From positions 1-54,962 of the forward strand of contig JADBKU010000027.1 of NCBI GenBank assembly GCA_014896235.1: a DNA stretch of 54,962 nt, given 5' to 3'. Under the pieces are notes generated by a model, which was not told where the DNA came from, ran no database searches, and saw nothing but the letters and a program-made list of their open reading frames with translations. Numbering within the stretch: the stretch's first letter is position 1; each line of letters opens with the position of its first letter. Origin of the DNA: a bacterium (lineage in GTDB: Bacteria > Desulfobacterota > Binatia > Binatales > Binataceae). The position numbers and the translations under genes are program-made. Below, piece after piece: positions 1-7,365 of the stretch.

Positions 1-783
1 CGTATTGACGGCGTTCAAGTCGAGCTGCGCCGCGCCGTTGCCAAGGTCGCGCGCGCGGGCGTCGCTGCGTTCGCCGAAGATCGCCTCCATGTCGCCCTTG
101 CCGCGCGTCATCATCGCCATCGCGGCGTGATGCAGGATGTTGGGATGGTAGCCGTCCACGGAATTTTCCAGCGCCATCTTCCAGTTGCCGCGATAAGCAT
201 GCTTGAGCACGCCTGAGCGCACGACCAATTCGCCCTCCGGCGATAGATCGACAAATTGATCGAGCAGTTTGCGGGCGCGGCCAAGCCGTTCTTCGAGGGT
301 GGGGCCGTCGGCGCTCAGGCTGGCGAAAATCAGCCCGCGATACGTCCCGACGCGCGGCACGCGAGCGAGCGGAAAATCGGCCTTGCGGAAAGATTCGTCA
401 TAGCCGGCCGCATACGGCACGCCCATCAGATCGCCGCGATTGTTGAAGGTCCAGCCATGATACGCGCAGCGGAAGGCGTGGGAATTGCCGCGCTCGCTTT
501 GGCATACGGTGTTGCCGCGATGCGTGCAGCGGTTCAGCATCAGGTTGACGCCGCCGTCCTCGTCGCGCGCGACGATTACGGGATCGAGGCCCATGCGGCG
601 CGTGACATAATCGCCCGGCTCGGGAATTTCGCTTTCGTGGGCGACGTAGAGCCACTCGCGCCGCCAGATTTTTTCGATTTCGTCTTGAAAGATTGCGGGA
701 TCGTAGTAAAGCCTGCCGTTGACTCGGTCGTCCCGCACCAATTCGCCGTAATCCAGACCGTTCGAGGCCAGCATTGTCGCCAT
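1..783 (-). CDS. Aromatic-ring-hydroxylating (Rieske) dioxygenase alpha subunit, 3' end outside window
   Basis: Large subunit of a Rieske non-heme iron oxygenase, which takes electrons through its [2Fe-2S] cluster and activates O2 at a mononuclear iron. The visible 261 residues have no stop and continue past the left edge. Rieske ligands are C86-x-H88 and C106-x2-H109 with the family spacing of 17 residues; the iron ligands appear as D210-x2-H213-x4-H218. The ATG at 783 is preceded by GGAGG at a 7-nt spacing. It lies downstream of the beta subunit and a small unknown protein on the same strand. The substrate cannot be told from sequence; no ferredoxin or reductase gene is visible. Confidence 0.95.
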   Translation of the reverse strand, partial: MATMLASNGLDYGELVRDDRVNGRLYYDPAIFQDEIEKIWRREWLYVAHESEIPEPGDYVTRRMGLDPVIVARDEDGGVNLMLNRCTHRGNTVCQSERGNSHAFRCAYHGWTFNNRGDLMGVPYAAGYDESFRKADFPLARVPRVGTYRGLIFASLSADGPTLEERLGRARKLLDQFVDLSPEGELVVRSGVLKHAYRGNWKMALENSVDGYHPNILHHAAMAMMTRGKGDMEAIFGERSDARARDLGNGAAQLDLNAVNT

Positions 784-833
784 CGCCAAACCTCCAATGC
801 CCGCCGGCGTCCGGTTCTGCCGGAGCGGGCGGT

Positions 834-1088
834 TTATCGCGCGCCGTTCGGCCCGCCCCCGCCGTTGCGCGCGGATTTTGCCGATGCGCGCGGCCGGTCG
901 CGGCGCGACGGATCGAGAAGCGGCGCCAGCTCGTCATGCCGAATCGCCGCCAGCGCGGACAGTTCCAAAGGATCGAGCATCACGGCGCGACCGCTGCGTG
1001 CGTCGCGGATTTTGAGACGCGGGCCGTTGCCGCTGTCGTCGCGCTCGATTTCGACCGTCGCGAATTCGTTGCTCAACCGCATGACCAT
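834..1088 (-). CDS. Small hypothetical protein between dioxygenase beta and alpha genes
   Basis: An 84-residue protein of unknown function. The first ~55 residues look folded (MVMRLSNEFATVEIERDD, then a segment rich in short beta-like stretches), and the last ~30 are basic, Gly/Arg/Ser-rich and probably disordered. It lies 29 bp after the beta stop and 50 bp before the alpha start on the same strand, so it is probably co-transcribed. The start is uncertain: ATG at 1088 has a weak Shine-Dalgarno, and a TTG at 1121 overlapping the beta stop is an alternative. I recognise no family. A role in oxygenase assembly or electron supply is possible but unsupported; there are no cysteines, so it is not a ferredoxin. 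Confidence 0.6.
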   Translation of the reverse strand: MVMRLSNEFATVEIERDDSGNGPRLKIRDARSGRAVMLDPLELSALAAIRHDELAPLLDPSRRDRPRASAKSARNGGGGPNGAR

Positions 1089-1117
1089 CGCCGGATCGAT
1101 CGCGCCAGGCCGCCGCG

Positions 1118-1588
1118 TCAAATCAGGAACATCAGGTTCGGCAGCGGCTCGTCGCTGTTCAACAATAACACCTTCTTGAAACGAATCCGGAAACCCTCGC
1201 CCGTTGCGACCAGATGATGCGCCGAGTCGCCCGCCCACAGAATCTGGCGATGGCGATGCAGCTCAACCAGGATGAAACTCGACCGCACGACTATCGGCCC
1301 GTCCGCAGCCGGTTCGATTTCGATATTCGACACCAGCCGTTTGAGCCGCGGCGCGCGTTCCTTGAGCCACAGCGTTTCCTTGAGCCGCTGAATCCGGTTT
1401 CGCAACTGCCGGCCGCGATCGTAAATGACGGACACGCTGTGCGCCGGATCGCTCTCGCCGTCGCCGCAGGGAACCCAATACGTCGCGTCGTCCTCCCATA
1501 GCGCGAGCCAGTCGTCATAGCGATGCGCGTCCATCAGGCGCGCCTCGTGATAGAGGAATTGCGCGACTTTATCGGCCAGTTGGTCCAT
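1118..1588 (-). CDS. Aromatic-ring-hydroxylating dioxygenase beta subunit (SnoaL-like fold)
   Basis: A 156-residue small subunit of a Rieske oxygenase, the non-catalytic part of an alpha3beta3 enzyme. The N-terminus is typical for the family (FLYHEARLMDAHRYDDWLAL, then W.DDATYWVP), followed by the basic RLKETLWLKERAPR region and a C-terminal FRIRFKKVLLLNSDEPLPNL segment. The start is taken as ATG 1588 from family length; the reading frame continues upstream but the extension is low-complexity Arg-rich and unlike the family. No Shine-Dalgarno is visible. A perfect 18-bp GC palindrome lies just upstream (1598-1615). Gene order beta, small protein, alpha is the reverse of most biphenyl/naphthalene-type operons. 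Confidence 0.9.
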   Translation of the reverse strand: MDQLADKVAQFLYHEARLMDAHRYDDWLALWEDDATYWVPCGDGESDPAHSVSVIYDRGRQLRNRIQRLKETLWLKERAPRLKRLVSNIEIEPAADGPIVVRSSFILVELHRHRQILWAGDSAHHLVATGEGFRIRFKKVLLLNSDEPLPNLMFLI

Positions 1589-1597
1589 CGGGGCTGT

Positions 1598-1615
1598 GCG
1601 CGCGCCGGCGCGCGC
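1598..1615. repeat. 18-bp perfect GC palindrome upstream of the oxygenase beta gene
   Basis: The top-strand sequence is GCGCGCGCCGGCGCGCGC, its own reverse complement. It ends 9 bp before the beta-subunit start codon on the minus strand, where a ribosome site would be expected and none is seen. It could form a leader hairpin or an operator, but it is built only of C and G and may be chance in GC-rich DNA. Confidence 0.35.
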
Positions 1616-1882
1616 CGCGATCCGGCAGGCGCCGCGCAAGGTTCGATCGCTGGCGTAGCAAAATCGCGGCGATATTGCACGATGCGATATCAGGACGCCG
1701 CCGTGCGTGTTGGCGCGTCCGCGGACAACGTCGCGACTCCGCGGAAAATATCGGTTTATGCGGGTCGCGCGTGGCGCGGACGGCTTCATTGTCTCAGCCC
1801 GCCGATCGGCGAATAATTTCTGTTCTCTCCTTATCGCCGAAATCGGCGACAAGCGGCATTGGCCAAACGAGGTGACGACAGC

Positions 1883-2689
1883 GTGTTCAGAGGAATGCGA
1901 TTTTCCGCGGCAGGTTATGCGGTGGCGATGGCGCTGGTGTTGTCCGGATGCGTCAGCCGAGCGGGATGGGAGTATCGTCCCAATCCGCCCGCACCGGTGG
2001 GCAAGAGCTACCCGGTGATCCTGGCGGTGCAAACCTTCAAAGATGATCGGCCGGACGCTAATTCGACCTATCTTTGGCTGTGCATGTTGCCGCTCGTGCC
2101 GTTTTGCACGGCCGAATACGATCGGCCTGAGAGCGCCAACGGATTTCTTACGATGAGCGCGTACGATTTTCGCCCGCAGACCGATTTGGCCAATGCGGCG
2201 GCGTCGGAGATGCGCAATTCGGGTCTGTTCCGCGACGTTTACGTGACCGACCGCGCGGTCGAGCCGGCGGCGCAACTGATGCTGCGCGGAACAATCAAGG
2301 ACACCAGCTGGCGAGGCTCGCATTATGCCTACATGGTGGGACCGGATGTGGGCATGCTGTACCCGACCGGCCTGCCGATCGGCAATGTGGACGCCACGTT
2401 ATCGGTTGATTTGCGCCTGGTCGAACAAGCCAACAACCGGGTGCTTTGGACCTACCGCGTCGCCGGCGAATACAAGGTTACCGAAACCTATTATCACGAT
2501 TTCAGCAAGGACTTCGGATATTCCAAGATTTTCCGGAACGGAATGAAGGGGGCGATCGATTCACTCCGCAAATACATGGCCAGCCAGCCCGAAAGCTTCT
2601 GGAGTTCAATGCCTTATCCGACCGAGCCGGGGATGGCCTCGCCGTATCCAGCGGCGGCCGGTTCCGCCAGCGCTAATTCGGCGAACTGA
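1883..2689 (+). CDS. Putative outer-envelope lipoprotein, unknown function
   Basis: A 268-residue predicted lipoprotein. The GTG at 1883 is chosen because GAGGTGA lies 7 nt upstream; ATG 1895 is an alternative but has no room for a ribosome site. A basic N-terminus and hydrophobic core lead to the lipobox LSGC with Cys at about residue 23. The mature part contains a region resembling CsgG/LpoB-like envelope lipoproteins only loosely (LANAAASEMRNSGLFRDV, then LMLRGTIKDTSWRG, then ATLSVDLRLVE, a pattern used to compute combined functions of small envelope proteins). The tail is Pro/Ala/Ser-rich. It converges with the downstream regulator gene and overlaps it tail to tail by 17 bp. Confidence 0.8.
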   Translation: MFRGMRFSAAGYAVAMALVLSGCVSRAGWEYRPNPPAPVGKSYPVILAVQTFKDDRPDANSTYLWLCMLPLVPFCTAEYDRPESANGFLTMSAYDFRPQTDLANAAASEMRNSGLFRDVYVTDRAVEPAAQLMLRGTIKDTSWRGSHYAYMVGPDVGMLYPTGLPIGNVDATLSVDLRLVEQANNRVLWTYRVAGEYKVTETYYHDFSKDFGYSKIFRNGMKGAIDSLRKYMASQPESFWSSMPYPTEPGMASPYPAAAGSASANSAN

Positions 2690-3398
2690 TCGATAAATTA
2701 TCGATTTTCAGGGAGAATTCGCGGCGCATCGCCTCCCGTCCGCGATCGGTCAAGCGCACGGCGCGGCTATCGCGCACGCGCGCGATCCATCCATTGTCGA
2801 AGCATCGGGAGGCGATCGCCACGCCGAGCGCTCCAGCAAGATGGTGGCGTCGTTCGCTCCAGTCGAGGCATCGGCGCGCCAGCGGACGGCGCTGGCCGCG
2901 CAGCGCGTCGAGGTCGATGCCGAAGTCGCGGAACCAGCGGTCGCCGGCGGCTGTCACGATAAAGCCGGCGTCGGCTTCGTTTAGATAACCGCGCTCGCGA
3001 ATCGCGCCGGTCAACGCGACGCCCAGGGCGCCTGCCAGATGGCCGTAGCAGGTGCGCGCGAAGCGCAACGTGCGCGCCGCATCCCGCTGCGCCGGGGTGC
3101 GTACGGGCGGCGCGGGCGCAATCGTGGCCATCGCTTCGACCAGCCGGGCGACCCGTTCGTCATGCAGGCGGTAGTAGTGATGGCGTCCTTGAACCTCGAC
3201 GGCGAGCAAATTGCCGCGGAAGAGGCGATCGAGATGGGCGCTGGCCGTCTGTGGCGAAATTCCCGCCCGGCGGGCGAGGTCGCCGGCGGGCAACGCACGC
3301 CCATCCATCAGCGCCACCAGGATCGCCGCTCGTGACGGATCGCCGATCAAGGCTGCGAGCGCGGCCAGGTCCGGATCGGAATGCGCGCGAATTCTCAT
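2673..3398 (-). CDS. ArsR-like winged-helix transcriptional regulator
   Basis: A 241-residue DNA-binding protein. Residues ~8-90 form an ArsR-type winged helix (IGDPSRAAILVALMDG, recognition-helix region ISPQTASAHLDRLFRGNL, wing VEVQGRHHYYRL). The rest is an all-helical extension with Cys and His (TCYGHLAGALG, RRHHLAGALG) repeated in two related pieces, so it may be a duplicated sensing domain. This is longer than the ~100 residues of classical ArsR. The ATG at 3398 has GAGG 7 nt upstream. It is divergent from the cupin gene at 3535, a possible target. The ligand is unknown. Confidence 0.85.
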   Translation of the reverse strand: MRIRAHSDPDLAALAALIGDPSRAAILVALMDGRALPAGDLARRAGISPQTASAHLDRLFRGNLLAVEVQGRHHYYRLHDERVARLVEAMATIAPAPPVRTPAQRDAARTLRFARTCYGHLAGALGVALTGAIRERGYLNEADAGFIVTAAGDRWFRDFGIDLDALRGQRRPLARRCLDWSERRHHLAGALGVAIASRCFDNGWIARVRDSRAVRLTDRGREAMRREFSLKIDNLSISSPN

Positions 3399-3534
3399 CG
3401 TTAGTCCTCAATTTCACGAGATAGCATCACGGCGCCACGGCGGAAATCGAACATTTCGATGCGCGTCGAAATCAAGCTGCGCTTACATTGCGGCGTTGAA
3501 GAAAATTCCGAAGGCGAAAAGCAAAAGGAGCAGA

Positions 3535-3957
3535 ATGCTGAATATGAAGGCGGCGAAAATCGTAACGGACCAGCTCGATTGGCAGGTATTTACCGGACCA
3601 GACGGACGCCCCGCCGAACGTGACGGCGTGCCATTCGCGTACATCAAGGAGCTGAGCGATCGGCGTAAACACGGCCGCGGCTATGCCTATCTTTTGCGGC
3701 TCGTGCCGCCCCCGGACAGCTTGGTGCGAATTATCGCCGTGGCGCGTTCGGACGAGCATGTTTTCCTGCTGGAAGGCGGTTATTGCAACAAGGCGGGGGA
3801 CTTGATTGCTTCGCCGGGCGCATACGGCTTGAACGTCGAAGGCAGCCCGCATAGCGCATTCTGCGCGATCGAGACGGTCGGTTACGTGGTTTGCACCGGC
3901 GAGCCGGACGAGATTCGCGGTCTCGATGTCGTGCCGATCGCGGCCGCGCGTGCCTGA
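3535..3957 (+). CDS. Cupin-like (ChrR/dioxygenase-type) small protein
   Basis: A 140-residue protein with a single beta-barrel-like pattern: DWQVFTGPDG, then RLVPPPDSLVRIIAVARSDEHVFLLEGGY, a 'GDLIASPGAYGLNVEGSPH' segment and a C-terminal VGYVVCTGEP strand. This is the layout of cupin motif 1 and 2, but the usual metal-binding HxH...H set is incomplete, so catalysis is unproven. The ATG at 3535 follows AAGGAG; an ATG at 3544 is a second choice. It is divergent from the ArsR-like gene with 136 bp between starts, so that regulator may control it. It is not in an operon with the next gene. Confidence 0.6.
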   Translation: MLNMKAAKIVTDQLDWQVFTGPDGRPAERDGVPFAYIKELSDRRKHGRGYAYLLRLVPPPDSLVRIIAVARSDEHVFLLEGGYCNKAGDLIASPGAYGLNVEGSPHSAFCAIETVGYVVCTGEPDEIRGLDVVPIAAARA

Positions 3958-4180
3958 TGCGTCGACGGCGACTGCGGCATGCCGCGGGAATGCGTGATAT
4001 GCCGCGTAGTAATGGCAGATTCACGAAATTGCTGGAAAATTTAAGATCTTTGGTAAAAATCAGCGTTTAGCAAGAATATGAAGCGAAAATTGATGTTATA
4101 AAAGGTCTAGCTATTCATCCGGCAAGCGCGATAATGTGGCCGTGAGGAGAGTCGCGCCAATCGCGCGCGGCATTACGGCC
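3958..4180. other. Non-coding stretch, partly AT-rich
   Basis: About 220 bp between the cupin gene and the next small gene. It starts with a 12-bp palindrome GCGGCATGCCGC (3974-3985) and continues into a markedly AT-rich part (about 4020-4110) in otherwise GC-rich DNA, suggestive of a promoter region. No clear -35/-10 pair or terminator with a T-run is visible. Confidence 0.4.
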
Positions 4181-4387
4181 ATGGCGGATCGTAAGGCGAT
4201 TTTAGAGTCGATGAGTCGGCGGGGACTGCTGGATTCGCGTGAAACGGCGGCAAAACGGCAGCGCGTGATAATCTTTGCAATTGTGGGACTGATTTTGGCG
4301 GTGGCCGCATACGTCCAATTCGGCGGAACCATGGTCTCCCCAAGTCAAACGCAAGCCGAGTCATCGCGGGGTCTGTTGAATCACTGA
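4181..4387 (+). CDS. Small single-pass membrane protein
   Basis: A 68-residue protein starting MADRKAILESMSRRG, with a charged cytoplasmic head (RETAAKRQR) and one transmembrane helix (VIIFAIVGLILAVAAYVQFGG) near residues 30-50, ending in a short periplasmic tail. The start is uncertain: ATG 4181 and an in-frame GTG at 4136 are both possible and neither has a strong ribosome site, though GAGGAGA occurs at about 4143. No family is recognised. The reading frame and hydrophobic segment are the only evidence that it is a gene. Confidence 0.45.
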   Translation: MADRKAILESMSRRGLLDSRETAAKRQRVIIFAIVGLILAVAAYVQFGGTMVSPSQTQAESSRGLLNH

Positions 4388-4564
4388 ATCGGCGGCTACG
4401 GGCTGGCGCAAGCCGTCCGTCGGCTCTTCATTCGGTTGTCGAATCGCCGCATCACCGCCGGTTTCGGGCGGTTTGCCTTGACGCTCGCGCCCGATGTCCA
4501 TTAGCGTTGCGCTCAGACGCGGCAAGATTTTCTTGCGCGCCAACCCCGCCGGGGAGGCGACCAA

Positions 4565-6247
4565 ATGGCATATGATCTGCTCGTTCGTAATGGCACGGTT
4601 ATCGATGGAACCGGGGCGCCCGGAAAGCGCGCCGACGTCGCGATCGTCAACGGGAAAATCGCCGAAATCGGCAAGATTTCAGAGGGCGCCAAGCGCGTAA
4701 TCGACGCCTCGGATCTGATCGTCGCGCCTGGTTTCGTCGACCCGCACACCCATTACGACGCCCAAATCTGCTGGGACCCGTACCTTACTTCGTCGTCATG
4801 GCACGGCGTGACCACCGTGATGATGGGCAACTGCGGCGTGGGCATCGCGCCATGCCGGCCCGAGGTGCGCGAAATCGCCGCGTGGGACCTCGTCAACGTC
4901 GAGGCGATTCCGTTCGATGTGCTCAGCCGCGGCATCAAGTGGGAATGGGAGAGCTTTCCCGAATATATCGACGCCGCGGCCCGGCGCGGATCGGGTATCA
5001 ATCTCGGCTTCCTCGCGCCGTTGACGCCATTTCGGCATTACGTGATGGGCGAGGAGTCGATGGAGCGCGCGGCGACGGCGGAGGAAACCCGCAAGATCGC
5101 CGGCCTGCTGAAGGAAGCGGTCGCGGCCGGCGCGTTCGGTTTCACCACCACTACGGCGCCCCAGCATATCGGCTACAAAGGCCGTCCGCTGGCCTGCCGC
5201 AACGCCAGCCGCGACGAATATATCGCCTACGCCCGCGTACTGCGCGAGATGGGCCGCGGCGCGATGGAAGTGGCGCTCACCAAGTCGGTTTCCGTGATCA
5301 GCGACGAGGAATGCGAATTCCTCGATCTGCTGCTGACCGAGAGCGGCCGTCCCGTCACCTGGCTCGCGTTGCTCAATCGCGACGATTTGCCCGAGGCCTG
5401 CCAACAGAGCTTGGTAAAGGCGGCCGATCTGATTCGGCGCGGCGGCGTGCCGCAAGTAACCTGCCGGCCGCTGATCGTGCAAATCGATTTGCGCAATCCG
5501 TTCATCTTCGCCAACCTCGCCTGCTGGAACCCGGTCTTCAATCAGTCCAAAGAGCGGCAGGCTGAAATCTACCGCGACCGGAATTTCCGCAACGCCTTCC
5601 GCGATGCTTTGAAGCGGCCCGACATCTTCAATGGCAACTGGGAGCGGCTCGAAGTGAAAGAAGTCTTCGCGCCCGCGATGAAGCCGCTGGAAGGGCGCAG
5701 CGTCGCCGAAATCGCGCGCGAGCGCGGATGCGACGGCGTCGACGCTTTTCTCGACCTCGCGCTCGAAGACGATCTTCAAATCCAGTTCTCGATGGCGCTG
5801 TTCAACGCCAACGAAGACCGTATTCCGGAGTTGATCAGCGATCCGCGCACTATGGTCGGACTGTCGGACGGCGGCGCCCACGTCGATATGCTCTGCGACG
5901 CGGGTTATGCCACCTATTTGCTGGGCACATGGGTGCGCGAACGCTCGGCGATGACGCTGGAGCGCGCGGTTCAGCGGATGACTTCGGAGCCGGCCGCCTA
6001 CTTCGGAATCACCGATCGCGGCCGATTGCAAAAGGGCCTTGCCGCCGACGTCGTGATTTTCGATTACAACACGGTCGGTTCGGGCAAGCGCGGCGAGATG
6101 CGCACCGATCTTCCGGGCGGCGGCCGGCGCCTCGTGATGCCGGCGCGGGGCGTCGAATACACCGTCGTCAACGGCGAAGTGCTCTACGAGCACGGCAAGG
6201 CGAGCGGCGCGATGCCGGGGCGGGTGCTGCGCTCGGGCGCTTGCTGA
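4565..6247 (+). CDS. N-acyl-D-amino-acid deacylase family amidohydrolase
   Basis: A 560-residue metal-dependent amidohydrolase of the D-aminoacylase/dihydroorotase superfamily, cleaving acyl groups from D-amino acids or related amides in the cytoplasm. An N-terminal beta-sandwich strand (YDLLVRNGTVIDGTG) leads to the metal site GFVDPHTHYDAQ, a conserved Cys in MMGNCGVGIAP, and the catalytic Asp region VGLSDGGAHVDM. The C-terminus returns to the beta-sandwich (GLAADVVIFDYNTVG). The ATG at 4565 follows GGGAGG. It heads a same-strand series with a BNR-repeat protein and an M20 peptidase, consistent with amide/peptide use. Exact substrate is unknown; this subgroup is abundant in uncultured soil bacteria and often not tested. 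Confidence 0.93.
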   Translation: MAYDLLVRNGTVIDGTGAPGKRADVAIVNGKIAEIGKISEGAKRVIDASDLIVAPGFVDPHTHYDAQICWDPYLTSSSWHGVTTVMMGNCGVGIAPCRPEVREIAAWDLVNVEAIPFDVLSRGIKWEWESFPEYIDAAARRGSGINLGFLAPLTPFRHYVMGEESMERAATAEETRKIAGLLKEAVAAGAFGFTTTTAPQHIGYKGRPLACRNASRDEYIAYARVLREMGRGAMEVALTKSVSVISDEECEFLDLLLTESGRPVTWLALLNRDDLPEACQQSLVKAADLIRRGGVPQVTCRPLIVQIDLRNPFIFANLACWNPVFNQSKERQAEIYRDRNFRNAFRDALKRPDIFNGNWERLEVKEVFAPAMKPLEGRSVAEIARERGCDGVDAFLDLALEDDLQIQFSMALFNANEDRIPELISDPRTMVGLSDGGAHVDMLCDAGYATYLLGTWVRERSAMTLERAVQRMTSEPAAYFGITDRGRLQKGLAADVVIFDYNTVGSGKRGEMRTDLPGGGRRLVMPARGVEYTVVNGEVLYEHGKASGAMPGRVLRSGAC

Positions 6248-6287
6248 CCATCCACGATAGCCGCATAACCGGCGAGGATTAACGGCG

Positions 6288-7289
6288 ATGACGAATCAAT
6301 TCACGATTTGCGTGGGCACGGTCGGAGCCGGCGTATGGTTCAGTCCGGACGGCGGAGAACACTGGCGGCGCAGCAAGATGAAGCTGCCGTTTCATGCCGA
6401 ACCGGGCGAGATTCAGATTCGCACGCTCGCGGTTTCACCGCATAATCCCCATCATCTGCTGGCTGGTTCGGAAGTTGGCCTCTATCGCAGCGAGGACAAC
6501 GGCGCCAGTTGGGATCTCGTGCCGTCGCCGATGGACGGCATGCAGATCTGGTCGGCGGCGTGGCATCCGGCGGACCCCAACGTGATGCTGGCCGGAACCA
6601 AGCCGCCGGCGGTCTTCCATACGTCGAACCGGGGCGAAAGCTGGCGGCGACTGGATATTCAAATCGCCAAGGAATGCCTCGCCGGCGCGCCGAAGGTTAC
6701 GAATATCCTGTTCGATCCGCGCGATCCGCGGACGATTTATGTCGGCGTGGAGATCGACGGCGTGTTTCGCAGCCGCGACGGCGGCGAGACCTGGGAGCAT
6801 CTGCCGCCGCTCGGCGACAAGCCGCTCAACGGCGACATTCACGGATTGGCGATCACGCCCGGCCCGAATCCCAAGTTGCTCGCGACCACGCCCGACGGCG
6901 TCTGGACCAGCCTTGACGAAGGCCAAAGCTGGACGCTCCATCCGTTTCCCCGCTTCGCCGAACGCGACACGATTTCCTATTGCCGCGGCGTGGCGCTCAA
7001 ACCCGACGACGCTAACGTCATATTCGTCGGCAACGGCGATTTCATTCCGGGCAAGCGCGGCGCGATCCAGCGCACGGTCGATGGCGGCAAAACGTGGGCG
7101 GCGGCGCCGCTTCCGGTCGAACCGAACTCGGTGGTCTATTGGCTGGCGACGAATCCGGCCGATCCGAATATCGTGGTCGCCAACAGCCTGCATGGCTACG
7201 TCTATCTGAGCACGGACGCGGGGGCGTCCTGGCGTAAGGTGCGGCGCGAGTTCGGCGAAATTCGCGCGATCGCCTGGGTTCCCAACTGA
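6288..7289 (+). CDS. BNR/Asp-box beta-propeller protein (sialidase-like fold)
   Basis: A 333-residue beta-propeller made of repeated Asp-boxes (S-x-D-x-G-x-x-W). I count seven: SPDGGEHW, SEDNGASW, SNRGESW, SRDGGETW, SLDEGQSW, TVDGGKTW and STDAGASW, each preceded by a strand like 'NVMLAGT' or 'TIYVGVE'. Such folds occur in sialidases and VPS10-like proteins, but the Arg triad and Asp nucleophile of true sialidases cannot be assigned, so enzyme activity should not be assumed. There is no signal peptide, so it looks cytoplasmic. It starts 40 bp after the D-aminoacylase gene and is probably in its operon. Confidence 0.88.
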   Translation: MTNQFTICVGTVGAGVWFSPDGGEHWRRSKMKLPFHAEPGEIQIRTLAVSPHNPHHLLAGSEVGLYRSEDNGASWDLVPSPMDGMQIWSAAWHPADPNVMLAGTKPPAVFHTSNRGESWRRLDIQIAKECLAGAPKVTNILFDPRDPRTIYVGVEIDGVFRSRDGGETWEHLPPLGDKPLNGDIHGLAITPGPNPKLLATTPDGVWTSLDEGQSWTLHPFPRFAERDTISYCRGVALKPDDANVIFVGNGDFIPGKRGAIQRTVDGGKTWAAAPLPVEPNSVVYWLATNPADPNIVVANSLHGYVYLSTDAGASWRKVRREFGEIRAIAWVPN

Positions 7290-7365
7290 TTCGTCGGCCG
7301 CGTCCGCCCGCTGGCGTCGTCGAGCCTCTCCCGCGCGGATGCGCGCGGGGGTAAGCTCGTCGATT

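Noticed and set aside
1118..2323. Long 401-codon minus-strand frame as one protein
   Set aside because: Only the last 156 residues match a dioxygenase beta subunit; the rest is low-complexity and overlaps the lipoprotein gene on the other strand.
4388..4501. Read-through of the TGA after the small membrane protein as another Sec codon
   Set aside because: The following open frame has no CxxU-like context, no recognisable homology and no downstream hairpin.
6288..7289. Calling the BNR protein a sialidase
   Set aside because: Asp-boxes are present but the catalytic Arg triad and Tyr/Glu pair cannot be located, and there is no signal peptide.
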